Below are positions 7,343 to 15,900 of a DNA stretch of 18,476 nt, piece by piece. The translations under genes and the position numbers were made by a program. Numbering within the stretch: position 1 is the first letter of the stretch; every line of letters starts with the position of its first letter. Source of the DNA: Caryophanales bacterium UBA5732 (lineage in GTDB: Bacteria; Bacillota_I; Bacilli_A; Izemoplasmatales; Hujiaoplasmataceae). The notes under the pieces were generated by a model. It saw nothing but the letters and a program-made list of their open reading frames with translations, was not told the DNA's origin and searched no databases. Location: positions 1-18,476 of the forward strand of contig DIGC01000064.1 of NCBI GenBank assembly GCA_002419445.1, in the 5' to 3' direction.

Positions 7343-10283
7343 TGTCATCACTTCCCACTAACCAATCATCAATATTGTAGATGGTCGGTACCTTGTAGTC
7401 TTTAACCACAACCCCGTCGATAACATACCCGAATTCTTCCATCTTATACAATATTTCGCGATTTGAGATTTTTGCGGCTTCATCAAGAGCTATTCTTGGA
7501 TTTACGTCATCAAAAACAATTTCATTCCAAGCGTTAGAGATTTCTCTTTCCACCATATAAGCTCCAGGAATTCTAGATGCTTCCAAAGCATATTCCCATT
7601 GTTCCAAAATCACATCGATATGTTCCTTAGGCAATGGTAATTCTGCGAAGGCTTCTAGGTTCGCTGTATTCCAGAGGTATTCAACCCCATAGGTAGTTTG
7701 TAATCTTAAAGCAAATTGTGACTGTACTGTTGTGGACATCCACCACTGTAAGAATTTCCATGCATCTTCAGGTTGATCAGTACTAGAAAGAATCATTGAA
7801 GCTTGGGCACCACTAGCCGCCCATCTTTCAACTTCTCCCCCGACTTTTTCAACGCCTGGATGAAGAGCAATATTCCATTTTCCGGCAATTTCCGGAGCGG
7901 CAATCGTCAGTTGCAGATAAGTCGATAAATCGCTGATTCCGATCGGTAAAGTACCATAACGGAAATGTTGATAAAAGTTCGGTATTTCTTTTGGCATATT
8001 ATAAACCGTGAATAAATCAGTCATCAACCGCATTCCTTGAAGACTTTCTTCACTATTAATTTCAGTTGAGATACCGTCTTCGCTATACAAGTTACCATCA
8101 AATTGATAAATAAACGGCATTGTTGCGACGAAAGGTTTAAAACCTCTAAACATTGCTAATGGTTCATAATAATTCATGCCGTATCTTTGTAATTGCGGCA
8201 AAATTTCGATTACTTCATCCCAAGTATCGGGAACTTCAAGTTCTAAACCGTCAATTAAGATATCTTCTCGGTAGAAAGTAACCCAGAAGTTTTGCGTTTC
8301 CGGTAAACCAAAAATTCCGTCTTCAAAAGCATAAGGAATCATTGCACCTCTGGCAAATAAACCGACGGTTTCCTCATAACCCTCAAATTGACGTAAGTCA
8401 AGGCTAGCGCCTCGAATCGCAAATTCATAAGGAATCCAGTGATTAACACCCAAAGCTACATCCGGTGAATTTCCGGCAGCGTTGGCTAAAATTAATTTAT
8501 TTTCATCAGGCATCAGTGATAACTGAACATTAATGCCAGTATTTTCTGTAAATTGACTATCAATCATAATTTGCATAATTTCAATGTATTGACGCGGATG
8601 ATTGACCCAAACATCAATAACTCCAGAAGTCGACTCTACAACTTGATAATTACGACTGGAAAAGCTCAAGAAGAATCTTTTTATCGATTCAATATTTCTA
8701 ACGAAAAAGTTAGCTTTAGGTGCCGGTAACTTGACATCACCTGTTAAAAAGATTGTCTGAATATCAAGCCCGTTTTGTAAGAAATTTTGAATAATGGTTC
8801 CGATCATTTGTGAAGCTGAGGTATTGCCGTCAGCCAGGAGCATCATTTTACTAGGAATAATATCAACATCTTCTCTTAATTTTGCCAATTGGTTTCTCGC
8901 TAGATTCAAATTGGTTAAAAGACCTGGATTATCATGATGACTATAAGTCTTAAGATGTTCTGCAACTTGATCTAAAAGATTTAACCATTTATCAAGTCTT
9001 TCTTCAACATCAGGAATATAAGTCACTAACTTCCAAGTTCTGTATTCATCAGGATTATTACCGGTAAGTTTTTTGATTTCTAAACTTAAATCGGTAATTT
9101 CTCCCATAATTCCAACAAGGGTTTCATAAGCGTCACGATAAGGTTCTAAGATAACCCTGATAGTAATATCATGGTGACCCGCTTCTAAATAAAACTTAAA
9201 CGGCTCTTCGTTTTCAAAGAGCAGGTTTTGGTATTCTTTTGTGTAATGGAAAGTAAGCATTGAAGCTTCTTGGAACGGAATTTCTCCGTCTATAGAAAGT
9301 TCTCTAAAGACTGGCATTTGCATCAAATAAGTTTGACGATATTTTAATCCTAAATAATAATAACCAGTTTCTGGAACATCGATTTCATAAGTAACGGAAT
9401 TATTGCCACTTCTGAAACTATAACCATCAATGGCGTTCAAGCGCATTGAATCAGTTTCATAAATCAAAGCCGCTGGATCATTTTCTGATCTTAAACGAAT
9501 TGAAGGCGTGTTTTTAGATTTTAATTCACTCGCAGAAACTAAAATTTGTTCATCAATAACTTCGCCTTGATGAAGATTTAAATAATCTGCGTAATTGATT
9601 AGTTCTTCTGGAGCTACTAATCTGATTGTTCCTACATAAATATCTCCGGATTTCATTTTTAATTTTATTTCATTGCTACCGGCAGCTAATTGATAGATAA
9701 GCGGCTCACGGTTCAGAGCGGTTGTATCTAGTAAACGTGTTGTTTGAACAGTTGCTATTTTTTCGGAACTAGGCATTACTTCATTACCATATCGATCCAG
9801 AATAAATTCTGTCGTTTCAAAACCCCAGATAGCTGGTAATTTTATCGCTTGAGATTCAGAAAATGGTAAAACGTCATTAACTGTCACAGTTAATTCCGAA
9901 GGTAAAATCGTGGCCGAAAGATCTAGGTAATCAATTTCGATGTTATAAAGACCGGTTTGAGCTAAATTGACTGTCAATGAAATCTCCTCACCGGTTTGAA
10001 GGTTGCCTAATGGTTCGAAATAGCCATAGTCATCACCACTGATGACATTAGTAAAAAGTGTATTAGCGGTAAACGCTATACTCTCAGTGGCTTTATTTGC
10101 TGAATAGCCTTGTTTAACTTGGACATACTTGTCCTCGGAAAAATCATCGACTAAACCCATATTAGTTTGAAATTCTAAATAATCGATACTCTCTTTTTGA
10201 TTAAGTATTAGTATAAGAGCTAATGCGATAATAACCGCACTAGCAATGATTATTTTTTTGACTATGGCTCTTTTTCTCACCAT
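7335..10283 (-). CDS. Large membrane-anchored extracellular solute-binding protein with N-terminal beta-sandwich domains
   Basis: A 982-residue protein, about twice the size of ordinary family-1 sugar-binding proteins. Residues 8-27 form a hydrophobic helix after a basic start ([10 protein letters not shown]), with no lipobox Cys, so it is probably held by an uncleaved membrane anchor. Two beta-rich regions follow (about 55-225 and 275-385) that read like carbohydrate-binding sandwiches (for example [14 protein letters not shown] and [14 protein letters not shown]). A mainly helical linker spans about 385-550. Residues 555-960 are a family-1 binding fold: [42 protein letters not shown] and the hinge-side [13 protein letters not shown] are typical. 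A purine-rich AGGGGGAAGAG precedes the ATG. It is followed directly by its presumed permease pair. It probably delivers a polysaccharide fragment to that pair; specificity is unknown. The fused sandwiches could hold a long chain near the importer (inference). Confidence 0.88.
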   Translation of the reverse strand: MVRKRAIVKKIIIASAVIIALALILILNQKESIDYLEFQTNMGLVDDFSEDKYVQVKQGYSANKATESIAFTANTLFTNVISGDDYGYFEPLGNLQTGEEISLTVNLAQTGLYNIEIDYLDLSATILPSELTVTVNDVLPFSESQAIKLPAIWGFETTEFILDRYGNEVMPSSEKIATVQTTRLLDTTALNREPLIYQLAAGSNEIKLKMKSGDIYVGTIRLVAPEELINYADYLNLHQGEVIDEQILVSASELKSKNTPSIRLRSENDPAALIYETDSMRLNAIDGYSFRSGNNSVTYEIDVPETGYYYLGLKYRQTYLMQMPVFRELSIDGEIPFQEASMLTFHYTKEYQNLLFENEEPFKFYLEAGHHDITIRVILEPYRDAYETLVGIMGEITDLSLEIKKLTGNNPDEYRTWKLVTYIPDVEERLDKWLNLLDQVAEHLKTYSHHDNPGLLTNLNLARNQLAKLREDVDIIPSKMMLLADGNTSASQMIGTIIQNFLQNGLDIQTIFLTGDVKLPAPKANFFVRNIESIKRFFLSFSSRNYQVVESTSGVIDVWVNHPRQYIEIMQIMIDSQFTENTGINVQLSLMPDENKLILANAAGNSPDVALGVNHWIPYEFAIRGASLDLRQFEGYEETVGLFARGAMIPYAFEDGIFGLPETQNFWVTFYREDILIDGLELEVPDTWDEVIEILPQLQRYGMNYYEPLAMFRGFKPFVATMPFIYQFDGNLYSEDGISTEINSEESLQGMRLMTDLFTVYNMPKEIPNFYQHFRYGTLPIGISDLSTYLQLTIAAPEIAGKWNIALHPGVEKVGGEVERWAASGAQASMILSSTDQPEDAWKFLQWWMSTTVQSQFALRLQTTYGVEYLWNTANLEAFAELPLPKEHIDVILEQWEYALEASRIPGAYMVEREISNAWNEIVFDDVNPRIALDEAAKISNREILYKMEEFGYVIDGVVVKDYKVPTIYNIDDWLVGSDDND

Positions 10284-10360
10284 TAAACTCTTCCCCCTTA
10301 AATTAACAAAGTTTGACTTGTTAAAGGATCAAACTTTGTTTAAGCTAAAAATTATTGTTA
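10284..10360 (-). promoter_or_regulatory. 77-base spacer between the two binding-protein genes
   Basis: This is one of the two largest gaps in the window. It carries the perfect 12-bp inverted repeat at 10305-10340 and the purine-rich ribosome-binding region of the large binding-protein gene. I see no clear -35/-10 pair on the minus strand. Its most likely role is to set different expression for the small binding lipoprotein and the downstream membrane genes. Confidence 0.5.
10305..10340 (-). repeat. Perfect 12-bp inverted repeat, 12-base loop (mRNA stem-loop or attenuator)
   Basis: AACAAAGTTTGA at 10305-10316 is exactly complementary to TCAAACTTTGTT at 10329-10340, with 12 bases between. 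Transcribed from the minus strand it forms a stem 20 bases after the stop codon of the binding lipoprotein. The bases after the stem (TTAATTTAAGG) form only a weak U tract, so full termination is doubtful. A stem protecting the abundant binding-protein mRNA, or partial attenuation before the less-needed membrane genes, fits established behaviour of mal-type operons. An operator dyad is the alternative. Confidence 0.7.
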
Positions 10361-11812
10361 CTAGCCGGCTAAAGCGTCGGCTAACATTGCGTTAATTTGT
10401 GCTTCCCATTCAGATGCAAAAACTTCAGGAGTTACTAATCCTGCGTTAATTCTATTCCAATAATCGTTTTCTTCGTTACCAACCCATTCCCAGAATTGTT
10501 TATAACCTGGTAACCATTTGTCTGTATCTGGTTTTCCATAAGGTAGTAAATCAACGTTTTCTTGTAAACCTTGAACTAGATAAGTGAAATCTTGAATTTC
10601 TGTCCAAACTTCAGGAATGTCGGAAACAGGGAAACGGTCGATCATTAAATCGCCTCTATCTCTCATAGCTTGAAGTCTAACTTTCCAACCATCTTCACCG
10701 AATGTCATCCATTTAGCTAGCATATAAGCTTCTTCCGGATGTTCAGTTTGTGAAGATACTACTTGATAATCAAGGATTGTCGGAGGGAATTGACCTGCAT
10801 TTCCACCTGGGTAAGGCCAAAAGCCTAATTCGATAGATCTTTCAGCAAGCATTTGTTCAACCATCCAAAGGTTCCATGAACCATCAATCTTCATACCGAT
10901 ATAGCCGTCATACCATGGCCATATATCAGTACCGATGATTGCCATTTCTTCTGGAGTAAATGCCGCAACGACATTTTCTGACATTAATTGTAATTTCAGA
11001 TTATAAGCATCTATCCATGCTTGAGATGTAAAGTTAAATTGAGTGCCGTCAAAAGTATTGTATCCAACTTCCGCAAAGTCTTGCATTGGGAAAGTTGTTT
11101 CAAAATCTAAAGATCCGTACCATGGATCAATTGCATAAACATAATCATTCTTACCAACTTGACGGATTTCTCTAGCGATTTCAATGAATTCAGTATAAGT
11201 CCAGTCATAATCAGGTAAAGGAATATTATAACTATCAAATAGTGTCATGTTGATAAAGATACCTTTAATGAATTGGAATGATGGAACTGCATAACGTTCG
11301 CCGTTATAAACAGCTGTATTAGCAATATTTGGATAAACTAAATCTGTTTCCGGGTCATTATCCCAATATTCAGTAATATCCAATAACATACCATTGTAGT
11401 ATCCGGTTGGAACGTTATCGATTGCGAAGACATCCGGTAAGACACCAGCTGCTTGTGCATTGATTAAGTTTCCAGTAAACTCAGCTCCTGAACCAGTAAT
11501 ATCTAATCTTAATTCAACTTCGATATTTGGATATTTTGCTTCAAAAGCATCAATTAAAATTTGGTTTAATTCAGCATCGCCCCAGTCTGCGTATGACAAC
11601 ACAATTTCTTCAGTTGGAATATACTCAGTTGTTGATTGAGTAGAGTCCGTTCCAGAAGTTGTTGCTTGTGTTGTAAGTAGAGAAGTCGTTGGAGCAGCAG
11701 TTGTTGGTGCTTCGGTTGTTGGTGCGTCGGTTGTAGGAAGGGTTACTTCACCGCAAGCTACTAAAACCAACGAAACAAGACCAAGAACCATGAAAATAAG
11801 AATTTTTTTCAT
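10361..11812 (-). CDS. Extracellular sugar-binding lipoprotein (family 1 solute-binding protein)
   Basis: A 483-residue lipoprotein. The signal peptide MKKILIFMVLGLVSLVLVAC ends in the lipobox LVAC with the lipidated Cys at residue 20, followed by a Thr/Pro/Ala linker to about residue 62. The binding fold then begins (EEIVLSYADWGDAELNQILI, then FEAKYPNIEVELR), as in family-1 binding proteins. Further markers are AAGVLPDVFAID near 121-132, NGERYAVPSF near 170-179, YTEFIEIAREI and HPEEAYMLAKWMTFG. Aromatic residues are plentiful, as expected for carbohydrate binding. The start ATG lies five bases after AAAGGAAG and one base after the TAA of the GH5 gene, so translation is likely coupled. It delivers substrate to one of the two permease pairs. 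The first pair is preceded by its own larger binding protein, so this one may serve the second pair or both; that is inference. Confidence 0.93.
   Translation of the reverse strand: MKKILIFMVLGLVSLVLVACGEVTLPTTDAPTTEAPTTAAPTTSLLTTQATTSGTDSTQSTTEYIPTEEIVLSYADWGDAELNQILIDAFEAKYPNIEVELRLDITGSGAEFTGNLINAQAAGVLPDVFAIDNVPTGYYNGMLLDITEYWDNDPETDLVYPNIANTAVYNGERYAVPSFQFIKGIFINMTLFDSYNIPLPDYDWTYTEFIEIAREIRQVGKNDYVYAIDPWYGSLDFETTFPMQDFAEVGYNTFDGTQFNFTSQAWIDAYNLKLQLMSENVVAAFTPEEMAIIGTDIWPWYDGYIGMKIDGSWNLWMVEQMLAERSIELGFWPYPGGNAGQFPPTILDYQVVSSQTEHPEEAYMLAKWMTFGEDGWKVRLQAMRDRGDLMIDRFPVSDIPEVWTEIQDFTYLVQGLQENVDLLPYGKPDTDKWLPGYKQFWEWVGNEENDYWNRINAGLVTPEVFASEWEAQINAMLADALAG
11685..11740 (-). repeat. 15-bp in-frame tandem repeats encoding the lipoprotein linker
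   Basis: Three full units and part of a fourth (boundaries near 11685, 11700, 11715 and 11730, for example GTTGTTGGTGCTTCG on the plus strand) encode Ala/Asp-Pro-Thr-Thr-Glu/Ala steps just after the lipidated Cys. They are imperfect and in frame, so copy-number change would alter tether length without breaking the protein. A related repeat lies in the CBM lipoprotein gene at 15965-16030. Confidence 0.8.
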
Positions 11813-11813
11813 A

Positions 11814-12845
11814 TTAGCTTCCTTTCTTTTTAAATGGTAAAACTTCTGATTCTACCATCATTTTGAAAGACCAACCAGGATGTTTATTTACTGATTGATC
11901 ACTTAATTTATAACTCCAAAAAAACCAACCATCAGCTTCTTCAAATGCCAGTAATAAAACATTCGCAAGTAAACGGTGGTAAGCATCATATTGCAGATCA
12001 TCTTTAGCTTGAGATATGGTGTTAGATGATATTCCTACCGACCATTCCCCAACAATTAGCGGTACCAATTGTCTGATTTCTCTAATAACTTTCATTCTTT
12101 TTTCAATCACGAAATTCGTTAGATTGAAAATATCAGCTTCTCGAGAAATTTCGCCAAAAACTTGATACATATGTGTATCTAAATATACATTTGTAAATCG
12201 ATTATTAGTAAAAAAATCTTCCCATTGATCTAACCTAAAGGCATCATGAAAGATGACTGATATATCTGAACCTAGTTTTTCTCTAATTATTTTATAACCT
12301 TTTTTATAAAAATCTTGGATGATTCCCATATCAATAGTTATATGCGGTTCATTTAACAGTTGAATACCAGAAAGTGATTTCTCATTACCATAATAATCAC
12401 ATAATTCACCAATAAAATCAACGGTATCATTGATATTTTTAGGGTTTTTATGCCACTCCATTATTCCTGATAAACCGCCGTTATCAAAACCGTTTTGACA
12501 GCCTTTGGCCGCATGAACATCAAGAACTACATTCAAACCATATTTTTCTGCCCAAAGAAATGCTTTGTCGACATATTCTTTAGCGGTAAAATATGGATAA
12601 TCAGCCTTGAATAACCAGTGTCCAACAGGTAATCTTACAGTATCAATACCATGATTTTCAATCCATAAAAAATCAGTTTCGGTTATAAAAGTATCGCGGT
12701 GATTCTTTAGCATCTCATGAGGATTCTTCACTACTTTTAATAAATTGTACTCATCTTCAGCGTGGTATGATTCAAAGAGTTCTGGAGTCATCCATTTTTC
12801 TAGTACCAACCATCCGCCTAAATTTAAACCTCTAATTCTCTTCAT
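11814..12845 (-). CDS. GH5 glycoside hydrolase, exo-beta-1,3-glucanase-like, cytoplasmic
   Basis: A 343-residue GH5 TIM-barrel enzyme without a signal peptide, so it should act in the cytoplasm. The N-terminus IRGLNLGGWLVLEKWMTPEL closely recalls yeast-type exo-1,3-beta-glucanases (GH5_9), as does RLPVGHW. All eight classical GH5 active-site residues can be placed: R71, H111, N165 and the acid/base E166 (LLNEP), H225, Y227, the nucleophile E267 (VGEWSVG) and W310. Expected activity is retaining release of glucose from beta-1,3-gluco-oligosaccharides; other beta-glucans are possible. A longer frame opens with ATG at 12878, but I chose ATG 12845. CGGAGT (12856-12851) lies five bases before it, the conserved fold starts at once, and the upstream ATG is buried in a hairpin loop. 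It sits between the CBM lipoprotein and the sugar-binding lipoprotein, consistent with degrading imported oligosaccharides. Family confidence is high; linkage specificity is moderate. Confidence 0.9.
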   Translation of the reverse strand: MKRIRGLNLGGWLVLEKWMTPELFESYHAEDEYNLLKVVKNPHEMLKNHRDTFITETDFLWIENHGIDTVRLPVGHWLFKADYPYFTAKEYVDKAFLWAEKYGLNVVLDVHAAKGCQNGFDNGGLSGIMEWHKNPKNINDTVDFIGELCDYYGNEKSLSGIQLLNEPHITIDMGIIQDFYKKGYKIIREKLGSDISVIFHDAFRLDQWEDFFTNNRFTNVYLDTHMYQVFGEISREADIFNLTNFVIEKRMKVIREIRQLVPLIVGEWSVGISSNTISQAKDDLQYDAYHRLLANVLLLAFEEADGWFFWSYKLSDQSVNKHPGWSFKMMVESEVLPFKKKGS

Positions 12846-12850
12846 CAAGT

Positions 12851-12856
12851 ACTCCG
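12851..12856 (-). promoter_or_regulatory. Shine-Dalgarno CGGAGT for the GH5 gene
   Basis: CGGAGT on the minus strand lies five bases from ATG 12845-12843. It favours this start over the in-frame ATGs at 12878 and 12872, which have no comparable site at proper spacing. Confidence 0.6.
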
Positions 12857-12866
12857 ATGTGATTTG

Positions 12867-12889
12867 GGGCATAGGCATAACCTATGCCC
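12867..12889 (-). repeat. 9-bp perfect hairpin upstream of the GH5 start
   Basis: GGGCATAGG and CCTATGCCC pair perfectly around a five-base loop (TTATG on the minus strand). The stem ends ten bases before the Shine-Dalgarno of the GH5 gene and is not followed by a U run, so it is not an intrinsic terminator. It could act as an mRNA processing or stability element after the long CBM lipoprotein gene, or tune GH5 translation. Confidence 0.7.
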
Positions 12890-12927
12890 TAACCAGCTTA
12901 AATTATTGTTAACTAATTTTTTTTATT

Positions 12928-15900
12928 TTATGGTGCTACAGTAAATTGAAATACAGTTGTCATTTCTGAATCTAAGTAATTTACGCCATCACCAATCGCT
13001 TTGATTGTGAAATCATATGTGCCTGCTGCTAAACCAAGTGTTGAAAAATCAAATGAATACATACCAGCTGCTGTTGTAAATGGTGAACCAGCAACGGCAG
13101 TGATATAAACTTCAAAACTTGATGCTTCAGGAATAGCTCCCCATACAATACTAGTAGCATTAGTTACGATTCCAAAAGGTGTTAGTAGTTGCGTTGGAGC
13201 AGGAACTACATTACCGTATGCCCAGTCATGAAGAATTAATGTTCCAGCTTGAGTAGTATTATGATTGAAAATTACGATTAAATTCAAAGCACTTCTTTGC
13301 GCTTCAGTTAGAGCTGATAAATCTAAAGTAATTTCTTCTTGAACTCCACTAGCTATAAACACAATTTCCTTAAATTGGCCGCCGCCTTCAAATTTAAATA
13401 AATATTCATGTCCAGCTGTACCTGTAACAGTAAATACTATTGCATTGTTAGTTCCGTCAAAAGCAGGTAATAAACCTTGCAAATTACTATCCCACCAAGC
13501 GCTATCTCCAGCTACGTAAGTTAATGTTTTTTCTGTTTCAGTTTCTTCAACAGTCATAGTCCCATAAGCTGTCCATACTTCTTCAGTAGGTACTACTGGT
13601 TCTTCTTGTGGGTTGAAGCTTCTGTAGAAATAAACATTGTCAAAATATACTGTTCCAGCTGTTGCTCCACTAATGTTACCCAGTTCAAAATTAATCTGGC
13701 CAAGTGGATCTGTACCATCGTAAACAAATGAATATGTGAATGTTTGGTATTCAGTTGTCAAAGCTACAGTTTGTTGAGTTCTAACATTGTAGCCTGGAGT
13801 CATTATTTTATAAATAATTTCTCTTGCAACATCCGCTTTAGCACTAAAGACAATAGTGTACAAATTACCTTGAACTAAAGCAATATCATTTTGGAACAAT
13901 TGAACTGAGTAAGGATCAGTACCTACACTAGCTACATCAACTACTAATTCACCATTAACAATACCAATAGTACTCGCGCCATCATGTGACCACGTTCCCC
14001 AATTAAGGACTTGTTCAAAGTTACCGTTTTTAACATTGATAGCTTCAGAATCTTTAGTCATTGCTACATTGTCAAAATATACTGTTCCAGCTGTTGCTCC
14101 ACTAATGTTACCCAGTTCAAAATTAATCTGGCCAAGTGGGTCAGTACCATCGTAAACAAATGAATATGTGAATGTTTGGTATTCAGTTGTCAAAGCTACA
14201 GTTTGTTGAGTTCTAACATTGTAACCTGGAGTCATTATTTTATAAATAATTTCTCTCGCAACATCCGCTTTAGCATCGAACGTTATTTCGTAAGTAGAGC
14301 CCTCAACTAAAGGGATATCGTTTTGGAATAATTGAACTGAGTAAGGATCAGTACCTACACTAGCTACATTAACTACTAATTCGCCATTAACAATACCAAT
14401 AGTGCTAGCTCCATCATGAGACCATGTTCCCCAACCTATTTCAGAGAAATCGCCATTAAACAATAATTGATCTTGTTCTAAAATGCCTAATTCAACATTG
14501 TCGATTGTAACTGTTGAAGCTGCATAAGCAGGAGTACTTCCTAATAAGAATAATACTCTTTCAGTAGTTGAACTATTTTCTTCGTATGTAAAGATAAATG
14601 AATAAGTTGTTGCTTCAGTACCTAAATTAAATGTAGCGAAATAGAAATCACTAACTTTAGCTGTAAGATCTCTAGCTACATTAGAACTTGCAGTAAATGT
14701 TAATTTGTAAGTTTCACCAGTTACTAATGTAAGACCGTTTTGTTTTAACATAACGCCCCAGTCATTATTACCAGGTGCTGTAACTTCGATAACTGCTGCT
14801 CCATCTACTACTGTAAATGTAGCTGCTGCTCCATCCCAACCCGCAACATAATTGTACCAAATTTCTGGATCTGTAATATCAGCCCAGCCTGCAAATTCAT
14901 CTTGAACTTCAGGTACGATTTCTGTAGTTGTAGTGAATGTTCCATCAGTAATATCATTTGTGTTAGTAAACACTAGATTAACTACTGTAACATAAATTGT
15001 GATTGTTGCAGTGTTGCCAGCTACGTCAGTTACAGTATAAGTAACTTCATATTCACCAGGAACATCTGTGTCAACATTGCTAACATAATGAGTTGAATCA
15101 AGAGTGATTTCTCCGTCAACTACGTCATATGCTGAAACTCCAGCTAGTGGATCATAAACTGCGCCAGTTTCTAATGTAAGGTCTGTTGCGCCAGTAATAA
15201 CTGGAGCTTGTGTATCTGCATCTGGAGTTGATTCAACGATAACTACATTGTCATAATAAACTGTAGTAACTAAATTAGCTGTGCCAACTGTACCAGCTAC
15301 TGTACCGTTTTCAAACAATAATTGTCCAGGTCCAGTTTCTTTATTCATTGTAAATTTGAATGTGAATGTTTGCCAATCTGTGCTCAAGTCAAAAACTTGA
15401 GGTTGCAAAGGTTTGTAATCATCAAACCAAGGTGCTGAAGGTAACAATTCGCCTACTTGTACATTAATCGCACGAATTGCGTCAGCTTTTGCGTCGAAAG
15501 TAATTTCATAAGTAACGCCATTTTCAAATTCGATAACATTACTTTCTAGACGTGGAGCCCAAGGGTTCCATGAAGCCGCTACGACTTCTAAAACACCTAC
15601 TTCGTCGACAACTGTGAAATTGCTAGTACTTCCTTCACCGTCTGTAACATTCCAAATTGCGTTACCAAGAGCGAAATCTCCATTTTGGATTATTTCGTCG
15701 CCTATTAAGCTAGGATCAATTTCGACAAATACATAACGAGTTTCTTCTTTCTTATTTCCAGCATTATCTGTAACGCTGTACTTTAAGAAATTAGTTCCTT
15801 CTTTTGTAGTGTCTACTACACCAGTAATGACGATTTGATCTGTAAGGTCACCATCTTTATTATCAGTAGCCGCAACTCCAGCTAATGGATCAAAGACAGT

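Larger units (their letters stand above)
12846..12927 (-). promoter_or_regulatory. 82-base spacer between CBM lipoprotein and GH5 genes
   Basis: The largest gap in the window. From the CBM-lipoprotein stop it holds an A-rich run, the motif TAACAATAATTTAAGCT (also found in similar form after the binding-lipoprotein gene), the 9-bp hairpin at 12867-12889 and the GH5 ribosome-binding site. No convincing promoter is seen. Confidence 0.5.

Noticed and set aside
10305..10340. Rho-independent terminator
   Set aside because: The stem is followed by TTAATTTAAGG, not a solid U run, and the next gene follows closely on the same strand. A stability or attenuation element is the safer reading.
13634..14435. 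CRISPR array or mobile duplication
   Set aside because: The repeats are long, in frame, coding for a CBM module and only two in number. No spacers, terminal inverted repeats or transposase are present.
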